From Rhodococcus opacus (GTDB lineage: Bacteria; Actinomycetota; Actinomycetes; Mycobacteriales; Mycobacteriaceae), in NCBI RefSeq assembly GCF_012396235.1, contig NZ_JAAXPA010000030.1:44450-108449 (forward strand): a DNA stretch of 64,000 bases, written 5' to 3'. The notes beneath the pieces are model-generated. The model made no database searches, was not told where the DNA came from, and saw only the letters and a program-made list of their open reading frames with translations. The stretch's first letter is position 1. Every line of letters starts with the position of its first letter. This document shows, one piece after another, positions 63,878 through 64,000 of the stretch. The position numbers and the translations under genes were made by a program.

Positions 63878-64000
63878 TTGACTCATCCAAAATGCCCGCG
63901 TAAGCCCCTTCGTTGCCTCACGTGAGAACGCCCGCGTAGCGGCGTGTCGATCACGTCGGTGTGGTGGTCGAGGGTAGGGCCGGAGGATGGGACTGACCAT
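63878..64000 (+). mobile_element. Left end of a second IS related to 20110-21459
   Basis: The doubled end repeat is present at 63878-63900 and 63913-63936 (TTGACTCA...TGCCCGCG and TTGCCTCA...CGCCCGCG, 12-base spacer). It is followed by a leader and the transposase start at 63987, in the same order and orientation as the element at 20110. The repeats end CCCGCG instead of GCGCGCG, so it is a relative and not an identical copy. The window ends inside it. Confidence 0.85.
63987..64000 (+). CDS. Transposase, first codons only (cut by window edge)
   Basis: ATG GGA CTG ACC AT... encodes MGLT, the same first residues as the transposase at 20219 (MGLTMSQRK). GGAGG stands directly ahead. Only 14 bases lie in the window. 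Confidence 0.75.

Noticed and set aside
1..64000. CRISPR array or tRNA/rRNA genes
   Set aside because: No regularly spaced short repeats and no tRNA-like cloverleaf or rRNA stretch could be recognised by eye in any intergenic region.

Overview
The window is high-GC DNA with dense coding on both strands, GTG starts and GGAGG-type ribosome binding sites. The gene families (SigD/ShbA-like sigma factor, DUF1622 and DUF2254 membrane proteins, IclR-controlled aromatic catabolism, a large NRPS with embedded N-methyltransferase) point to a mycolate actinobacterium, most likely Rhodococcus. No rRNA, tRNA or CRISPR array was seen, and the species is not provable from this sequence.

Layout. (1) 1-11.3 kb, minus strand: one giant nonribosomal peptide synthetase, C-A(N-methyltransferase)-PCP-C-A-PCP-C-A-PCP-C..., running off the left edge. 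Its third condensation domain carries a +1 frameshift near 2862. (2) 11.3-23.7 kb: a decayed stress/regulatory region. It has a divergent SigD-like sigma factor, a small secreted protein, a type I sulfatase, a run of small membrane proteins (a potassium-channel-like protein, DUF1622, a frameshifted DUF2254), broken two-component genes, relics of DUF202, HdeD, PknK-like and DUF4267-like genes, and two insertion sequences (20.1-21.5 kb and 22.5-23.5 kb). (3) 23.9-49.7 kb: a large catabolic island. It encodes the lower meta-cleavage enzymes (hydratase, aldolase, acetaldehyde dehydrogenase), a Rieske oxygenase with a 7Fe ferredoxin and a thioredoxin-reductase-like ferredoxin reductase, a class III (LigB) extradiol dioxygenase, three alpha/beta hydrolases, an M20-fold protein that has lost most metal ligands, a MaoC-like pair, a NitT/TauT ABC importer plus an orphan binding protein, a CoA branch (double-domain CoA transferase, acyl-CoA synthetase, enoyl-CoA hydratase, MDR oxidoreductase), an MFS exporter and three IclR regulators. 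(4) 49.7-52.9 kb: relics (binding protein, lipoprotein, IS256 transposase, PucR) around an intact DUF2252 gene. (5) 53-60.3 kb: transporters, two LysR regulators, two nitronate monooxygenase-like proteins and a PNPOx-like flavoprotein. (6) 60.5-63.8 kb: three uncharacterised genes. The right edge is the start of a second insertion sequence related to the one at 20.1 kb, in the same orientation, so the catabolic island lies between two related IS copies.

How the genes work together (inference). An aromatic or N-heteroaromatic acid would enter through the ABC importer and be hydroxylated by the Rieske oxygenase, with electrons from the reductase and ferredoxin at 39.7-41.0 kb. The ring would be opened by the LigB dioxygenase, cut by an alpha/beta hydrolase, and the dienoate converted to pyruvate and acetyl-CoA by the hydratase, aldolase and dehydrogenase. 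The CoA-ligase/CoA-transferase/hydratase/MaoC genes would handle a side chain or the acid released. Eight variants of one short palindrome (GGTCYGCTGANYGRACC and relatives) lie in front of, or overlap the end of the gene before, nearly every transcription unit of the island. They look like a shared IclR-family operator and are the strongest sign that the units form one regulon.
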